From assembly GCA_954871525.1 (NCBI GenBank), contig OX940871.1, positions 3,968,001-4,032,000 of the forward strand: a DNA stretch of 64,000 nt, written 5' to 3'. The stretch is from Parietaria judaica (lineage: Eukaryota; Streptophyta; Magnoliopsida; Rosales; Urticaceae). Under the pieces are notes generated by a model, which worked only from the letters and a program-made list of their open reading frames with translations, searched no databases and was not told the origin of the DNA. Shown here one piece after another: positions 23,576 through 36,360 of this stretch. Both the position numbers and the translations under genes were made by a program. How positions within the stretch are numbered: the first letter of the stretch is position 1; every line of letters starts with the position of its first letter.

Positions 23576-24956
23576 CCACGGGCCTAGTTCGCCTATGTCT
23601 AGGGCCGGCTCATGTATAGGCACTTGGTTGGAGACCAAGAAGACGTGCCCCAAGTGTTGAGTAAATCTCTAGTAATAAAGTTTTTGAAGCCTGGTTTTGG
23701 ACCTTTATTGATTGTATATAAGATTCTACGTCGATTCTGCGTGCAAGATTGTTAAACAAGTAATCTTTTTCGATTTTTCTATGGCGTTGCCGGAGCTGCA
23801 CAGTGAGTGGCGGCGGCGATCTAATCGACGCCGCCAGACCACAGCGCCTCACGGCGCACGCAACCCGAGGCCACCGGCTAGGGTTTCATAAACCCTAGCC
23901 AAAACCTTTAACAATTAGGGTTAGTGCTTCGGGTGGGCCCCACTGTGAGTGCGGCGGCGATCTCATCACCGCCGCCGGGCCACGGCGGCTCACGGCGCAT
24001 GCGCTAGTGCTTCGGGTGGGCCTGGAACTGTTCCAGGCCCATGGGGTGGGCTTGGTCAAACGCAGCCCACGAAGAGAAGGATCCAGGTTCAACAATTTGG
24101 GCAACTGCCCGAGGCCCACTCGTGTACAAGGCCCATACTACTGGTTCAACAATTTAAAAAAAAATTATATGCTCGATCGAATGTGAATACAAAATAAAAG
24201 GCCCACAAGAATTGATAGTGGCCTCATTAATAAAGCAATAGGCCCTTATCATTTTAAGTGATAATATGTAAGTGTGGGTCCCGCAATAATGAAAGTATAA
24301 ACTTCTTTACGTTAATATATATATATATATATATTTATATTACTGTATAATTATTACAATCTAATACTATTTTTATGAGACTCTGTACTCTTCTTTCGTA
24401 CTCAATCGCCTCTTTTTTTTTCGTTGCTGGCTTCTTCATGATGGTTTGGTTGATTTTTCTTAAACTCTCTTTTACAATATAAAGTAAAAATGTTTTATTT
24501 TTAGTATATTATTTTTAAATATGAAATAATAGTATTTATGTGTTTTATGATATAAGTTCTATATTAAAAGAGAAAACTTCAACATCAAAAAAATAAAATA
24601 AAATAAATTATACTTTGAAATTTGAGATCATATATATTTTGCTTCAAAATTCAAGTAACAAAGTAACTTATATCTTTCCTCCATACACTTATTGCTCAGT
24701 TATTTATATTTTCATTGAACTAGATATATAGTTGTGTTATTTTTGCTAGCTTTGTTGGAGCAAGTATATCTAATAAAATAAAAGTATGTCCTAAAAAGAG
24801 AAAATAGAAAGTTTAAGAAGAGAAACATGGTCAATGGAAAATTGTATGAATTTGTAATAACAATATTTTTTTAATTAAATTTATTAATATTTAAAATTAA
24901 AAAAGGCCTCATTTTAGTTGTTGCCCAAGGCCTCGGAAATCGTCGGGACGACTGTA
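23576..24956. other. Spacer with GC-rich repeats
   Basis: Contains a direct repeat of a GC-rich 60-bp block (GGCGGCGGCGATCTAATCG near 23811; GCGGCGGCGATCTCATCAC near 23952) and two copies of AGTGCTTCGGGTGGGCC. GGGCCGGCTC near 23600 and GGCCTCATTTTAGTTG near 24905 are typical of decayed hAT ends, but no target duplication was found. The rest is AT-rich with a TA run at 24318-24334. Confidence 0.4.
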
Positions 24957-25235
24957 TTCAACCATAATATACCCTTTTAAACCACTTAAGCTATTTGGCG
25001 AGTTTTCAATTTAAGTAAATATTATATTTGGATATTAGTAAATAACAATGGATAAATTTAAATAGACTGATAATTGATTAGTCCAAAAGCATAGAAGATT
25101 ATATATATACAAAATGATACTCTTACAATCTCATTAGACAATATCTAAGAGACTAAAAGAATATTTCGACATTTCTCACAGTGTAATTTGTTTTTCTTCA
25201 TATACTTTATGTGCAAAAAGTTAGCATATATATAT
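24957..25235. repeat. Duplicated segment, copy 2 (empty site)
   Basis: Counterpart of 21605-22110 without the MITE. It lies directly beyond the stop codon of the APCB1-like gene, so it is probably part of that gene's original 3' flank. Confidence 0.65.
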
Positions 25236-25286
25236 AAATATAATAATTAATATAATATATTGGTGATTTGTTTGTCGTGTGATGAA

Positions 25287-27278
25287 TCACTCAAATAATG
25301 GAGGGGTGGTAAATCGCCTTGGCTTGGCACAGTCTGAATTTGTGAATCCAATTTTGTTATTTTCATTATCATACACCACAAGATGTCCCCGCAGTGATAT
25401 ATCTGCATATCATAACATTATTCATTAGCATTTATAGATAAATATATAAATAAATAAATAAAAGTATTTAACATCGGCATTAGGTACTTGCTCCATGATA
25501 AACGAACGGGATTATGCCACCCCCAAAACACGATTTCGTGGGTACTTATGCCACAAATATTCACATTTGTTATAACTTCTATCTTGACAGAAACTACCAA
25601 AATGTTTATACGGTGGAACCTCGTTAAATTAATAACTTCGATAAAATATTACTTTTGTATGGGCCCGACTCTAACTAACATGATTAAATTTTACCTCGAT
25701 AATATAATAAAATTCTCCAGTCCAAATAATATTAATTTATAGAGGTTTTACTGTACGTGTATATATATATATAATATTCATATATAAATAGATGCACCTC
25801 CAAGAATAGTAGTAGATCCATCATGAACTTTGCTACCATCAAGGATGCCCAAGCACACATTGCCTTTGTTCTGCACAAGAGTTTTAAATTTTCTTCATAT
25901 ATTTTATTTAAACGTAGATATATTTTACGATGTTAACGAATTCGAAGCTCTTACGCTAATAATGAGATATCCCTCGGCCGGAATTTGAAACCGAGTGGGG
26001 ATAATCCACCATTTGTTCCCGAACTGAAGAGTTATGGCCTTGAATATGTGCTTTATCTCAGCCACAGACCTGCCATTGATGTGCTCAAGCTTTTAAAAGA
26101 TTGGCATTAATATAGAGCCCATGGTTTTCTTTAGGCCTCTATAGTAGGGTCTTCGATATCAATTTTACTGTTAAATGACATCATTTCTCGGTTCTTAAAA
26201 ATTGAAAACTCGATTTTTTAAACATGGAAGCGGTTACACCAAAGACCCTATTTGAGACCGAAATCCGATCCTAAATTCGTTTTTGGACTCTGTTAGACCT
26301 TGTGTTTGTCAAACAAAAATTAAATTAATTAGATATTAAAAAAGGTGTTTAAGTACAAAGGAGTCCTCCGTGCCGGTTCTCAAGTGCAACCAAATACCGA
26401 AGACCCATCAAGGTCCAATTGGACCAAAGACCTTGTTTTATGGATTAAACCTAATGATTCGTTTTTTAGGATCTTTGGTTCTCTCGTTTAGTTTACCTGT
26501 TTTTCTGTAGGGGACTAGTTCTCTTATAGGAGAATTTAACTTTTTATTCTCTGTTTCGTCCTGCGAGGAATTATTCGTCTCTCAATTTTAGAATGGACCA
26601 CGAACATTTATCGAGCTTATGATCTAAATTGGCGTAAAAAATAAAAAGAAACATTAGCTTGTTCCAACGACGATTTTCAGTTTCGTACCTGAGTGGCATT
26701 TCGGCTTTCCAACAAACAGGGAATGAAGGATCAGATAAATCTTGTACAAGCCCCAATGTGACAACTTCTTCAAGCTGCAAATAATTTTAAATATCAGATG
26801 GATGTAATGACTATTAAGGACATAAAAAAGCTTCTAATGACAGATATGCCCTTGCGCCTCTGATACGTTAAAATCGGGGGCTAAACATGAGATCTGAATC
26901 AGAGCACTTACAGAAGTGATGAGCTGAGAGTAAGCTTCTTTTGTGAAGTATGTGTAGGAACTGCCACTGTCAAACACCACCTGTCCAGCTACATCGAGTG
27001 CATCGCTTCCGTAAGTAATCTTGGTCATCGCCGAATTGTAAAAATCCCTGAATTAAAATCAACGCACATGGCTTAAAATTTGACGGAACCTGCATATAAT
27101 TAATAGAGAGGGGGCAAACTGAGACACTGCAACGATCCACGAAAAATTGATTAAAACAAGTGTAGGGATCAAATTGAGACAACGCGACAAGTTCACGGGG
27201 AAAAACAATATAAAAAAAAAGGGTTTGGCCAAGCTAATTGAGATAATTTGACTAGTTCAAGGGGAAAATTTTGATTTA

Positions 27279-27310
<32 letters not shown>

Positions 27311-29406
27311 ATACTTAACCGAGCAAACCGAGACGACCTAACAAGTTCAGGGAGGACGACTGATGATTACTGTTAAAGTAAGAAGAGAAACACGGAATCA
27401 AGCTCGAGAAAAATTGCATAAATCTTTAAACCAGAACCACTAAAACCTACGATACAAATTCATAGAATATATTGTATATAATATATATGTATATATAAGT
27501 GTACTAACGTTGAAGGGCTGAAAAGCATAGGGATCCAAGACATGCCCCATTGAGGAACATAATCATCACCTAAGAACATGTATCCTCCACCGTCCGGGTT
27601 AATGGTGAGACAATGACCTACCACATTCTTGATTATCCCGTTTTTGGCCAATTGGAACGGTAAACTAACTTTAGCCCGGCTTAATCCAAGGATTCCGTCA
27701 GTCTTTACCAAAGAATTCAAAAGTAAGCCTTGCTGATCATATCCACACCTTAAAAACAAATTTCGCCGATCAGTAACTGTAAACAAAATAAAAAAAATTA
27801 CCATACAAGGTGTTGGGGTCAGAGCAATACCCGAAAACGACATTGATATTGGTCAACGTCCCGTTTGCCATCATCAAACGAAGCTTGTCTTTGGCAAGAA
27901 CTCCCATGGAAGAGCTACTATCCGCGTACTGAATCTCGTAGTCACACTGTTCGCACGTTCTGCAGTATCCACCTCTCTGGTTTCTCTGAATCTCCGTGCA
28001 CAACGAGTCTTTGTATGGTAGTATATTACCCATGCTCGGTTTATACAAAGGATTTGGTCCCTACATAGATAAAAGATTAAACTTTCTAATCTCAAATTTA
28101 CTCACAAAGCACAGATAACTATAGTTTCGTCAAAAAAAAAAAAAAAAAAAAAAAACAAACTATAGTATCTAATGTGATTAGACATTACCTTCGCACAGCT
28201 TCTGCACGGCGCGTCGCACTGGATCCATGTTAAGTCGCTCCCGGTATCCATATCAAGATAATAAGGTCTCGGAGGATCCCCGACAAGAATGTATGTGTAG
28301 TATAACCTGAGTTAAATATCCATCAATTAGTCAATTTCAAAATTTAATTATGTAATATCCATCAATTTACTCACAACAGATAATTATAGTATCTTATGTA
28401 ATTGTTGATGTAGAACATTATGATTGAAGAATTGCCAAATTTAATTTGAAAGCTTCAAACTTTGAGGATTGTTTTTTAAATGATTCCAAGTTAAGCAATA
28501 GAGAGAATATTCATTACTCTACTCTACTAGACAACCTCTTAAAGAATTTGCTAGAACTTTCTTGACACTTTTACCCTCCTCACTTCACTAGGTGAAGATC
28601 AAACAAGCAAAGCTAAAATCAATCAACCAAAAACAGAAAGTGATTTTTCCCCAATTACCCATTATTGCTTTATTAATCTTTTAATTTTTTTTTGTATATA
28701 TATATATATTTCATAAGAACCATCACATGTTCAGATGTTCTAAAGTTCCAATCTTTAGCTTCCCAATCACTCCAATGGTGAAGATCAACCAACCAAAACC
28801 AAAGCCAAAACAGAAGAAATGGGATTATTCCCAAATTACCCATCTGGATTGACGTTGCCTCTGACGGGAAAAATGGCGGAATGGTCGACCGTCGCCGAGG
28901 AAGAGAGCACCTTCTTCGTGCTCTTCGCTCCGACCCCATCGCCGAACCGAGGCACCGAGTTTCTACTACCGAACCCGATCGACCTCCCAAGCTTGAGCTC
29001 TCGATACTTCCCGCGAACCCCCGGTTTCGAAAAGAGAGGAAACAGGAACGACTGCGGTTTCTCGTCGTCGTCGTCCTTCGACCTGCGAAGCTCCTCGACC
29101 ACGCTCGGGAAGCTCCCATGGCGGAGCAGGGCCAGAGCGAGGAGCGCGACGACGCCCAGGACGACCGCGACCCGCCTCGGGAGCTTGAGCGAGAGCCCGA
29201 GGTTCAGGGGCATCGATCGGGCTCGCGGGTCGAGCTGGGTCCGCGTCGGGGCTCGATCTAGGGTCTGGGTCTGGGTCTGCGGCGAGGGTGGGGAAGAGGG
29301 CTCGGAGGAGAGAGTGAAGGCAGTGATGGTCTTGCCTTGCGAGGGGTTGTCTGGTGGCGGGAGAGAGATGATCACGAAGCTCTTGATCTGGGGTTGCTCG
29401 TCGGAG

Positions 29407-29411
<5 letters not shown>
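25287..29411 (-). CDS. APCB1: Membrane-anchored pepsin-type aspartic protease, APCB1-like
   Basis: A1-family aspartic protease; in Arabidopsis APCB1 processes the co-chaperone BAG6 in basal immunity. Nine exons on the minus strand: 29411-28840, 28306-28189, 28060-27831, 27748-27509, 27047-26912, 26774-26689, 26069-25955, 25870-25798, 25402-25287. They give about 561 aa. The start MDSDEQPQIKSFVIISLPPP matches APCB1. Residues about 81-97 (VAVVLGVVALLALALL) form a membrane anchor, with no cleavable signal. The first catalytic Asp is D211 in DTGSD and the second D413 in FDSGSSYTYF. Also seen are CGYDQQGLLLNSL, KTDGILGLSRAK, GHCL, KGNVCLGILDGS and GDISLRGHLVVYDN. The second active site is DSGS where APCB1 has DTGS, as in many plant enzymes. 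The last exon was found from ATATCACTGCGGGGACATC and completes the C-terminus. No lesion is visible. Confidence 0.93.
25608..25756. mobile_element. MITE of the CAGNNGAACCTC family, copy 2, intronic
   Basis: TACGGTGGAACCTCGTTAAA at the left mirrors TATAGAGGTTTTACTGTA at the right. The interior (CGATAAAATA, TTTACCTCGATAAT) matches the element at 21684-21840. It lies in the last intron of the protease gene, between exons ending at 25798 and starting at 25402. Confidence 0.65.

Positions 29412-29443
<32 letters not shown>
29412..29443 (-). promoter_or_regulatory. GA tract abutting the protease start codon
   Basis: About sixteen GA repeats on the coding strand end directly at the ATG. GA repeats in plant leaders bind BPC-type GAGA factors, so this may be regulatory. 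It could also be simple slippage. Confidence 0.6.
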
Positions 29444-29446
<3 letters not shown>

Positions 29447-29926
29447 CGGGAGAGGGAAGATCGGAGTGGTGAAGAGCTCAAGGGGATCTGGCCATGGAGG
29501 ATGGAAGCTCCATGGTTGACTTGCGGGCACGAAGACTCGGTCTCACTCGTGGCTCGCAAGTCAAACGATAAGCGAGAAAAATATTAGTGGGAAAAAACTT
29601 ATTTACGGTATAAGTATCTAATTGTTTTTTGTTTTCGTTGTTGATTAATTATTTTTTCGGTTAAATTTTTCAATGCCTACCTCTTTGTTTTCATTATTGA
29701 TTATTTTTGGAAAGAAACGATTTTCTTTTGTAGTCGGGCAACATAATCACACTCTAATAATAATATGACATAAGTACCAAAATAGTTATTATTGTGACAT
29801 ATTTATCAGAGATTAACTTTTGTTCGAAAAAAATTTATAATTTATCATCACTTTTTGAAAGAAAATTGATACATATGCAACTCATATTATAATAATTAAT
29901 AACTACGCAAATTTGCAGCGAAAGTA

Positions 29927-30391
29927 ATCATATTCTTACCGATAAGTTACTTAATCCATTTTTTAGTTTTTTGCAGTGAAATTCACTAATGTCATATTTT
30001 TCTGTAAATACACCCTTACGACGTTATATGTCACATTCCTCGCATGTTAGACGCACCACATTACTACTTATACTTAAATGTCATATATAAGCCTCTCTCG
30101 GTCGTGCAGCCGAGAAGTGGCATCGTCACCGTCGTACTCTCAACTACAATCTACTACCTATAGTAGCTCCCATTGCCGAAGTACGAGCACTGGAGCGCGG
30201 TTGGGAGGACGGTTGAGAGAGGTCCACATATGACATGTGCGCATATGAACAACATGGTGCGTCAAACATGGTGAATTTTTTTGACATTTAACGTTGTAAG
30301 GGTGTATTTACGATAAAAATATGACGTTCGTGATTTTTGCAGTAAAAATAAATTAAAATTGAGTTTGTTACTTATTTGTAAGAATTATTAA
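29927..30391. repeat. Foldback (inverted-repeat) element
   Basis: The arms pair over more than 100 bp: GTAAATACACCCTTAC near 30004 against GTAAGGGTGTATTTAC near 30296, and ATATTCTTACC near 29930 against TTGTAAGAATT near 30377. The loop carries GAGAGAGG-type sequence. The exact ends and target duplication are not resolved. Confidence 0.55.
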
Positions 30392-30578
30392 TGAGTTTTT
30401 TCATTAATAAAAAAGCTGACAAAATCGGAGAAGTAATATTCCTGTTCCGTTTGCCTCACAGGTTGCAAGCAAAAAAAAAAAAAAACCAAAATCTGGCCAA
30501 GAAAAAATTGAACAACATTTCCGGTTGGAATTCCATCTCTAATTTTGTTCTCTAGTGTATTTAATTGAAATCGATAAG

Positions 30579-31320
30579 TGTTGAGGTGAAAAATCACCGC
30601 AACACTCACAGATTCACGATTGGTGTGATTCCGCTTTTGAGTTATCTAAAAGTTGGGTCAATCCGTTAAAATTTAATCACGCGAACGAAAATGGATTTGA
30701 AGAGAATCAAATGCTCGAGAATTTTGGTGTGAATGTTTTGTACTTCTTGTCAAGGATTTTCGGTCTCTTTTTACATCTTTCACCTCGCTATTTATAGAGC
30801 TTCATAATCAAGATCCGACCTCATAAATGGTCGGTTACAATATGCGTTTGATTCCTTCATAATTTCCTTAATTGCGTAGCTTTAATTACGTAGCAATTAC
30901 GGTCTAACTGCAGCCTTCGACCCCGAGGCGCCGCTCGCGCTGCGCTAATTGCTCCTCATTGTCTTTGTCCTTGTCGTCCGTCGCTGGTCTTGTCGCTGAA
31001 CCAGTCTTCCTCGCTAAGCTCTTAGCCTTTGTTGTTTCACTGTCTGGCCTTTCCGGCGATGAGGCTTCGTTGATGAGATTTTGCTGATGGGCACATCCTC
31101 ATCGACGAACATCTTTGTCGCATGCCTTCTCCGTTAGTCTATGGGCTTCTCTATATATTTTTCCCTTGACTATTGACTTCTCCCTGGTTTAACCGATTTG
31201 ATTATGTCAATGAGCCTCTATCCTAATATTATGCTTCTTTTATCAAAACTCAATTTTATAAACGATAGATATAAATTTTGTATCAATGTAAATTGACCCA
31301 AACAAAATCGTACCTAAACA
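30579..31320 (-). mobile_element. Solo LTR with 5-bp TSD
   Basis: Bounded by TGTTGAGGTG and CCTAAACA, with ATAAG duplicated exactly at 30574-30578 and 31321-31325. The TGTTGAGG..CACC end resembles the 3' end of Gypsy-type LTRs read on the minus strand, like the LTR at 53834-54782. There are no internal genes, so it arose by recombination between two LTRs. Confidence 0.85.
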
Positions 31321-31325
31321 ATAAG

Positions 31326-32139
31326 TATTACACATTATTATAATTTATGACATATGATTTTTAAAGTAGCGTTTGATATTTTACGTGCCTATTTCTTAAC
31401 GTTTTTACTTGTTATCTTTTGCGTGGTGGATGGTAGAGCTAAGCAAACACGTCAAGACGAAGTGGGACTCAAATTTATTGCAACACTTTTTGTTTTTTTC
31501 ATAGCTCGTGTCAAATATATATACGAAAAAAGACAAATATTCATTGAAAATACAGGAGGATTTTATTTATTTATTTCAAATTTCTCTTTTTAATATAAGG
31601 CCATTTTATTTTATTCAAAGCAAAAGGACAAATAAACAAAGAGTTGCTTAAATTTATATAATAACTCTCATTATAATTAAACCGGTTGTCCAATTAACTG
31701 CATTTGATAATTTGTATAAGAAAATATCAAATTTAAAACATTTCTCCATAAGTATTTCACGGCAGTTTTTATTAACGACTTTTACGTCGGGAATTTCCTT
31801 CGTCAGCAAATCAACGATGACGAGAAGCTATCTAATAACAAAGATTGAAAAAAAGTAACAGGTTTCATTATTATTTTTATTATTATTATTTTCATTAAAG
31901 CAATAATATTAAGTATAATAAAAAATTATTTTCCTCAAAAGGTAGGGGTGACATTTGATATCCCCATTGACCTATATAGTATACTATTATAGTACCTTCT
32001 GTCAATTATATAATAATAATTTGCGTATACATATTATTATTCTCGAGATGCGATATGGAATAAATAATCAACAAATAAGAGGACTGCATCAATATATCTC
32101 TCAAATTTCGCCATTTCCGATCAACGAGGCGACAATAAT
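31326..32139 (+). promoter_or_regulatory. Upstream region of P450 gene 1
   Basis: AT-rich and without genes. A TATA-like word (CCTATATAGTATAC, about 31971-31984) lies roughly 160 bp before the ATG and may be the core promoter. I see no other element. Confidence 0.35.
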
Positions 32140-35100
32140 ATGTCCTCCGAGGCATGGCTCGCCGTTTTTTCCGCCGTCATAGCAACCCTTCTCTACGCCA
32201 TCTTCCCACGCGCCGCAGCCCCGCGCGGGAAGCTCCCACCGGGCCCGCGGCCTCTTCCGGTCATCGGCAACCTCCATGCGTTGACCAGCCTTCCCCACCG
32301 CGGCCTGCAGCGCCTGGCGCGCATGCATGGCCCCGTGATGCTCCTCCACCTGGGCGGCGCCCCCGCGGTGGTGTTCTCAACACCGCGTGCGGCCGAGCTC
32401 GCCCTGCGCGTGCACGACGAGGCCTTCGCGAGCCGCCCCATCACCGAGGCCGCGAAGCACCTCTCGTACGGCGGCAAGGGCATGGCGTTCTCTGAGTACA
32501 GCCCGTACTGGCGGAGCAGCCGGCGCGTATGCGTGGGGCAGCTGATGAGCGCGTCGAGGGTGGAGGAGTTCGAGCCGATGCGGGGACGGGCAGTGGCGGG
32601 GTTGGTGGGGCGGCTGCGGGAGGGTGCGGGGGCGGCGGTGGACGTGGGGGAGGCGGTGGGGGAGGTGGTGGAGGGGTTGACTTATGAGATGGTGTTGGGG
32701 AAGAGCGAGAAGGATGACAAGTATGACTTGAAGGCCATAATTGAGGAGGCCACTAGCTTGGTCGGGGCTTTCAATTTGGCTGACTACGTGCCTTGCCTTG
32801 GAGCGCTTGATCTTCAGGTTTGTTTGTTTGTTTCTTGGGATATTATTTGTAGGGCCGTGCAAAATATCCGGAATAATCGATTTATTATTATTATTATTCA
32901 GAATCGGAAATTATCCGGGATGAAATACCCGAAATTGATTAGTACCCGGATCCCAGTTCTGGGTACCCGAAACAAGTTTGAAATCCGGTTCTGTTCCAGG
33001 TCCAAATTAAAACGATATTTGAAATTAGTTCATTAATTATATAATGAAAGTATTAAATATCACAAACGTGAAGATGAATAGGTAATCTAAAATGTTAAGC
33101 TTAAATATGATTTTTACGAAATATATTTTATTTTTATTATTTTCTTTAATTACCTTTATTTCTATATTTTTTTTTCGTGAAAATATGTTCAGGTTTTGGG
33201 TCCAAAGTTTCAAATATCTAGAAAATCGGGTACCCAGAATATGATTTTTCTTGGTTTCTGGTTTCGGTTCGGTGTCCAAAATTCCCAATACTTGTAATCT
33301 GGTTTTAGCTCTGAGTAATAAAAAAATCCGGGTAATGGACTCGGTTGCAACCCTAATTATTTGGGGGTGTGGCATATGTACCGGAATCATGAATTATATT
33401 TTTGAGTGTTAGTTAGATTTAGATTTTTGTCACAAATTTCACTTCTGAGAGTTATATTTAAAATTTTGTAAAAATTAAAGAGGTTAAGTAGTTAAATTAC
33501 ATGTTATGATTTTACACTAAAATAAAATATAGGCATAACAAAATAAATAATTAGGGAGGATTGAATCCCCTTCGATGTAGTTATGCATATGCATAAGTAT
33601 AAAGTTAAAACTTTGAAATATAAGTTTGTGAATTTATTAGTCGCCAAACTTGACCTAGAATTCGGCAGATTAAATTAAGAACGGAGTTAATTTAGGATTC
33701 ATACAAGATAAATACTCTTATCAATCATTTTTATAATTCTAATCATTGAATTTTAAACACTATTATTATGTATTTAACGGTTTCTATTATATGTAATAAG
33801 ATATTATAATTCATATTTTTTTTTCTTTACATAGCTAGAGATCAATCACACAATGGTCCTGTCTCAAATTTAATTGAAGAGTCGAAGACTAGCTGTTAGT
33901 GTTAATACGTTGATATTTATCTTAAAAATTTTAAAGAAAAAAACGTTGACTATTAATAGAAGCGTGTGATAGTTTGATTTTGATATGATCTAAGTACAGG
34001 GAAATTGATATAAAGCAAGAAAAACAATTAAATAAATTGATATTATAAAGTGTTGTGAAATTGATGATTGCAACTTTGCAAGGTCGTTGTCAAGGTCTAA
34101 TCTTATTTGATTGATTCTACGCCTTCCAATATTGCCTTTTTAGGGTTCAAACTTCAAACTTCTACGCCATCCAATATTGCCTCTTTAGAACAATGTTTGA
34201 GTTTTTGGGACTAAGCAACGAAGAGGATAAAACATATTAGTATATACATATTTATATTTATATGAGATGGTATTATCATTTTTTTTGTATTTATAATTTT
34301 ATATCGGTACTAATCGATTTTTTTCAATAAAATTTGTGAAAGATTCGTACATTTTTCTATCATTTTCTCGGTTTTTTGTAAATCAGCCGTAAGCCCTCTA
34401 TAATTCATAAGTGTGTCCACAACTGTGGCTTTTTTCCTTAATCGATACTGACCGATTCCCGATTAACCAGCGGTTTAATCACGGTTAATCCTGAAAATTT
34501 AAACGCCCTAAACTTGATCTAAGATTATTCTGCCGAACTCATAAAATGATTGAAGGTACATTTTTATTTTAAAAGGGATTCACGAAGCGCTTGAAGAAAG
34601 TCAGTAAAACGATTGACCAATTGATGGAAGACATTATTAAGGAGCACGAAGAAGCTGCAAAAGGGCAACAAGAAAAGCATAGGGACTTCGTCGACGTGAT
34701 GCTTTCGCTGATGAACCGGCCCGACGAGAGTGGATTCGTAATCGATCGAACCAACGTGAAAGCCATCTTACTAGACCTCGTCGTTGCTTCCTTCGACACC
34801 GCCACGACGACAATCATGTGGACATTCTCCGAGCTTCTGAGGAACCCGAGCGTGATGCGCAAGCTCCAACAAGAGCTTCAAAGTGTCGTAGGGCTGGAGA
34901 AAATGGTGGAAGAGAAGGACCTGCCCAAGTTGGAGTATCTGGACTTGGTGGTGAAGGAGAGCTTGAGGCTTTATCCGGTGGCGCCTCTGATTGTTCCTCG
35001 CGAGGCTCGCCATGATGTAACTGTTGACGGTTTTTTCATTCCCAAGAAGTCGAGGATCATAGTGAACACGTGGGCAATCGGGAGGGATCCAAGCGTGTGG

Positions 35101-35391
35101 TCGGACGACGTGGAGGAGTTTCGACCCGAGAGATTTGCCGGGGAGAACGTCGACATTCGAGGAAAAGATTTTCGACTTCTTCCATTCGGGTCAGGTCGAA
35201 GAGGGTGCCCCGGGGTGCAGCTGGGGCTCGTCACTGTACGGCTCCTTCTTGCTCAACTGGTTCACTGCTTTGATTGGGAGCTTCCTGTTGGGATGAAGCC
35301 TGAAGACATTGATATGTCGGAGACTTTTGGTCTGTCGATGGGGCGGGTCAACCCCTTGCTTTCGAGGCCGAGCTATCGCCTTGTACGTTGA
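32140..35391 (+). CDS. Cytochrome P450, CYP736A-like, gene 1
   Basis: CYP71-clan monooxygenase, anchored in the ER membrane and dependent on P450 reductase. The substrate is unknown; CYP736A members have been linked to defence and specialised metabolism. Two exons, 32140-32817 and 34576-35391, are split by a phase-0 intron after DLQ. They give 497 aa, a normal length. An N-terminal membrane helix is followed by KLPPGPRPLPVIGNLH. The I-helix has ASFDT, a variant of A/G-G-x-D/E-T, then KESLRLYP (ExxR), RPERF, and the heme loop PFGSGRRGCPG with the axial Cys at residue 437. The intron holds a hAT MITE (32850-33355). No lesion is seen. The family assignment is from motif resemblance and the shared gene structure. 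Confidence 0.92.
32850..33355. mobile_element. hAT-type MITE in the intron of P450 gene 1
   Basis: Left end TAGGGCCGTGCAAAATATCC; the right end reads inward as TAGGGTTGCAACCGAGTCC. ATTATTTG is duplicated exactly at 32842-32849 and 33356-33363. The interior is rich in CCGGAT/TACCCG words. A truncated relative with the same right flank lies at about 48780-49130. Confidence 0.85.
33364..34575 (+). other. Remainder of P450 gene 1 intron
   Basis: AT-rich intron sequence without a recognisable element. Its first 120 bp (GGGTGTGGCATATGTACCGG onward) recur downstream of P450 gene 2. Confidence 0.6.
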
Positions 35392-35710
35392 AGTAGTTGT
35401 ATGTTGCCCTAATCCTGTTACTCCATTTAGTTTAGTATTTAAACTTGTATGATTGAAATGCGAAATTCGAATCTCCCAACGCAAAAACTAGTAAAAAGAA
35501 AAAAAAAATGTTAGTGTTGTTTTAAAGAGACTATTTATGTTTATTTGTTTGTTTTGAATTTTGAGTACTATATGGACTTTTAGAAGCTTCAATTTACCGA
35601 AATTATATCTACGACACGAGACTACGACCAGCTGGTTACAGTGTCACTAACTCGACGACCATCATATTATATCTCAATTAACTTCGAGCACAATAGAGAA
35701 GGCAAATAAA

Positions 35711-35993
35711 GCGTTTTTTTTTTTTGACGAAATAGAACCTTGTATTAATGAACGGGATTTAAGTCCCTAAGGATAGTGCTTACAAGCCAATCCGGGCATA
35801 CACACGACCACATGTCGGAGATACGGCCCGTAATCCGAGATCGAGCTACAAATTTCGCCGCCTCGTTGCATGAACGAGGAGCCCAACGACACTTAACCAC
35901 ACTAGCCAAGTTTCTAATGTTCGCTAAAATTGGGCCTTTGACACAATTAAGACTTCCCCCGTTGACAAGTCGGGTTGCACGTAAACTATCGGT
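35711..35993 (-). mobile_element. 5'-truncated LINE, copy D, with 28-bp TSD
   Basis: The minus strand encodes the end of a LINE RNase H: ETDSLRATRLVNGGS, PRSCNEAAKFVARS and DWLVSTILRDLNP, matching the C-terminus of copy A. The poly(A) tail appears as T at about 35714-35725. A 28-bp direct repeat beginning TTCGAGCACAATAGAG flanks it (35683-35710 and 35994-36021), the expected scar of target-primed reverse transcription. It lies about 320 bp beyond the stop of P450 gene 1, reads opposite to the gene, and is too short to be active. Confidence 0.9.
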
Positions 35994-36360
35994 TTCGAGC
36001 ACAATAGAGAAGGCAAATAAAAAAGAAAGCTTTAGTCGTATCTTCATCTAATATTATCTTTACAATACTTCTAACATGATTTATGTCATCGAAGTACCCT
36101 AAACTCTATGTTCAACTTCCAATTTTGTTGTTGATGCTTTCGGTCTGAATTAAATTGTTCTTAATTATGAAATCAAACTGATAAGTTCTCTACTATTCTA
36201 TTTTAGAAAATAAAGTATGTAAATTTATATCTTCACATTTTTTGACATGTTTCTATGACTTTAGGATATTTCACAATAATTTGCATTAATTTCAAACGGT
36301 CGCTTGACACCGACAGATCCAATTTATAATTTTTGGAGAGATATCAGTATAATATTAAAT

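Noticed and set aside
23949..24197. GC-rich 82-codon frame
   Set aside because: It consists of direct GC-rich repeats (GGCGGCGGCGAT-type) with no domain or conserved start.
32140..33036. Open frame running past the end of P450 gene 1 exon 1
   Set aside because: The frame reads through the GT donor at 32818 into the intron and MITE. The paralogue and the DLQ/G junction support splicing.
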